64,000 nucleotides of DNA from Nematopogon swammerdamellus (Eukaryota > Arthropoda > Insecta > Lepidoptera > Adelidae): the NCBI GenBank assembly GCA_946902875.1, contig OX336344.1, positions 18,125,791 to 18,189,790 of the forward strand, written 5' to 3'. Positions 63,895 through 64,000 of this stretch are shown one piece after another. Position 1 is the first letter of the stretch. Every line of letters starts with the position of its first letter. The notes beneath the pieces are model-generated. The model was given only the letters and a program-made list of their open reading frames with translations. It had not been told where the DNA came from and ran no database searches. Both the position numbers and the translations under genes were made by a program.

Positions 63895-64000
63895 GACGAA
63901 ACGTTCGGTCGAAAAAGCTATGTAAATAGTTCGTGTTTTCCGTCCAGTGCAGTGTAGCCGACATGAAATGAAGGGAAGCACTGACTGACATGGCACCTAG
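63895..64000 (+). repeat. Family A SINE, runs off the window
   Basis: 'gaaacgttcggtcgaaaaag' to 'actgacatggcacctag'; carries the 'catgaaatgaaggg' variant. Confidence 0.85.

Overview
The window looks like a repeat-dense, AT-rich stretch of an insect genome, most likely a moth or butterfly (Lepidoptera). This is inferred from the repeats: jockey- and RTE-type LINE ends, a mariner, Helitron-like ends with the 'GCGAGCGAAGC..GCGGGCAAAAGCTAG' signature, and miniature elements carrying GTCY-type microsatellites. No host protein gene can be assigned with confidence. One exon-like island with a good splice donor (14187-14308, minus) is a weak candidate. The window may be an intron or intergenic DNA that has absorbed many transposons.

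Layout. 1-9.7 kb: a LINE reverse-transcriptase fragment, SINE copies (family A below), two miniature inverted-repeat elements with 3-bp target duplications (4505-4677 and 6146-6564), and a GC-rich hairpin (1690-1737). 9.7-17 kb: a folded-back AT-rich element, GTCY-bearing family B copies, a TIR element (15619-16083), the exon-like island and a G-quadruplex-type tract. 17-30 kb: LINE tails, Helitron-like pieces and several family A SINEs, three copies in the window having a head that joins a tRNA-like A box to a 5S-rRNA-like segment. 30.3-36.3 kb: a LINE that looks complete, with ORF1 (coiled coil), a 1.1 kb spacer that is itself open in one frame, ORF2 (endonuclease plus reverse transcriptase) and a short tandem tail. 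36.3-51.2 kb: LINE fragments, families A, B and C, and a mariner whose transposase has an in-frame internal deletion (43134-44056). 51.2-55.1 kb: mostly unexplained. 55142-61698: an LTR-type element with identical 1793-bp direct repeats (TG..CA ends, GTTA target duplication) and no recognisable coding interior. 61.7-64 kb: microsatellite, LINE fragment, SINE pieces and a palindromic minisatellite.

Repeat families named here for cross-reference. A: SINE body ending 'GTGTCAGTTTCCATAAAA'. It occurs with two unrelated heads, either the tRNA/5S head or a 'GTGTGGGGCCGGTAC' head. C: elements that use the second head with a different body. B: about 380-440 bp, begins 'GCGAGTCGAACTCGCGCACC', has a GACA/GACG microsatellite and ends 'GGAACCCTAAAAA'. 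D: another GACA-bearing element. E: the 'ACCGACTTC/GAAGTCGGT' foldback family. F: Helitron-like. G, H, I, J, K: small families seen two or three times each.

The dominant theme is module exchange and nesting among non-autonomous elements. The most promising items are the hybrid tRNA/5S SINE with its interchangeable head, and the young LTR-type element with a non-coding interior.
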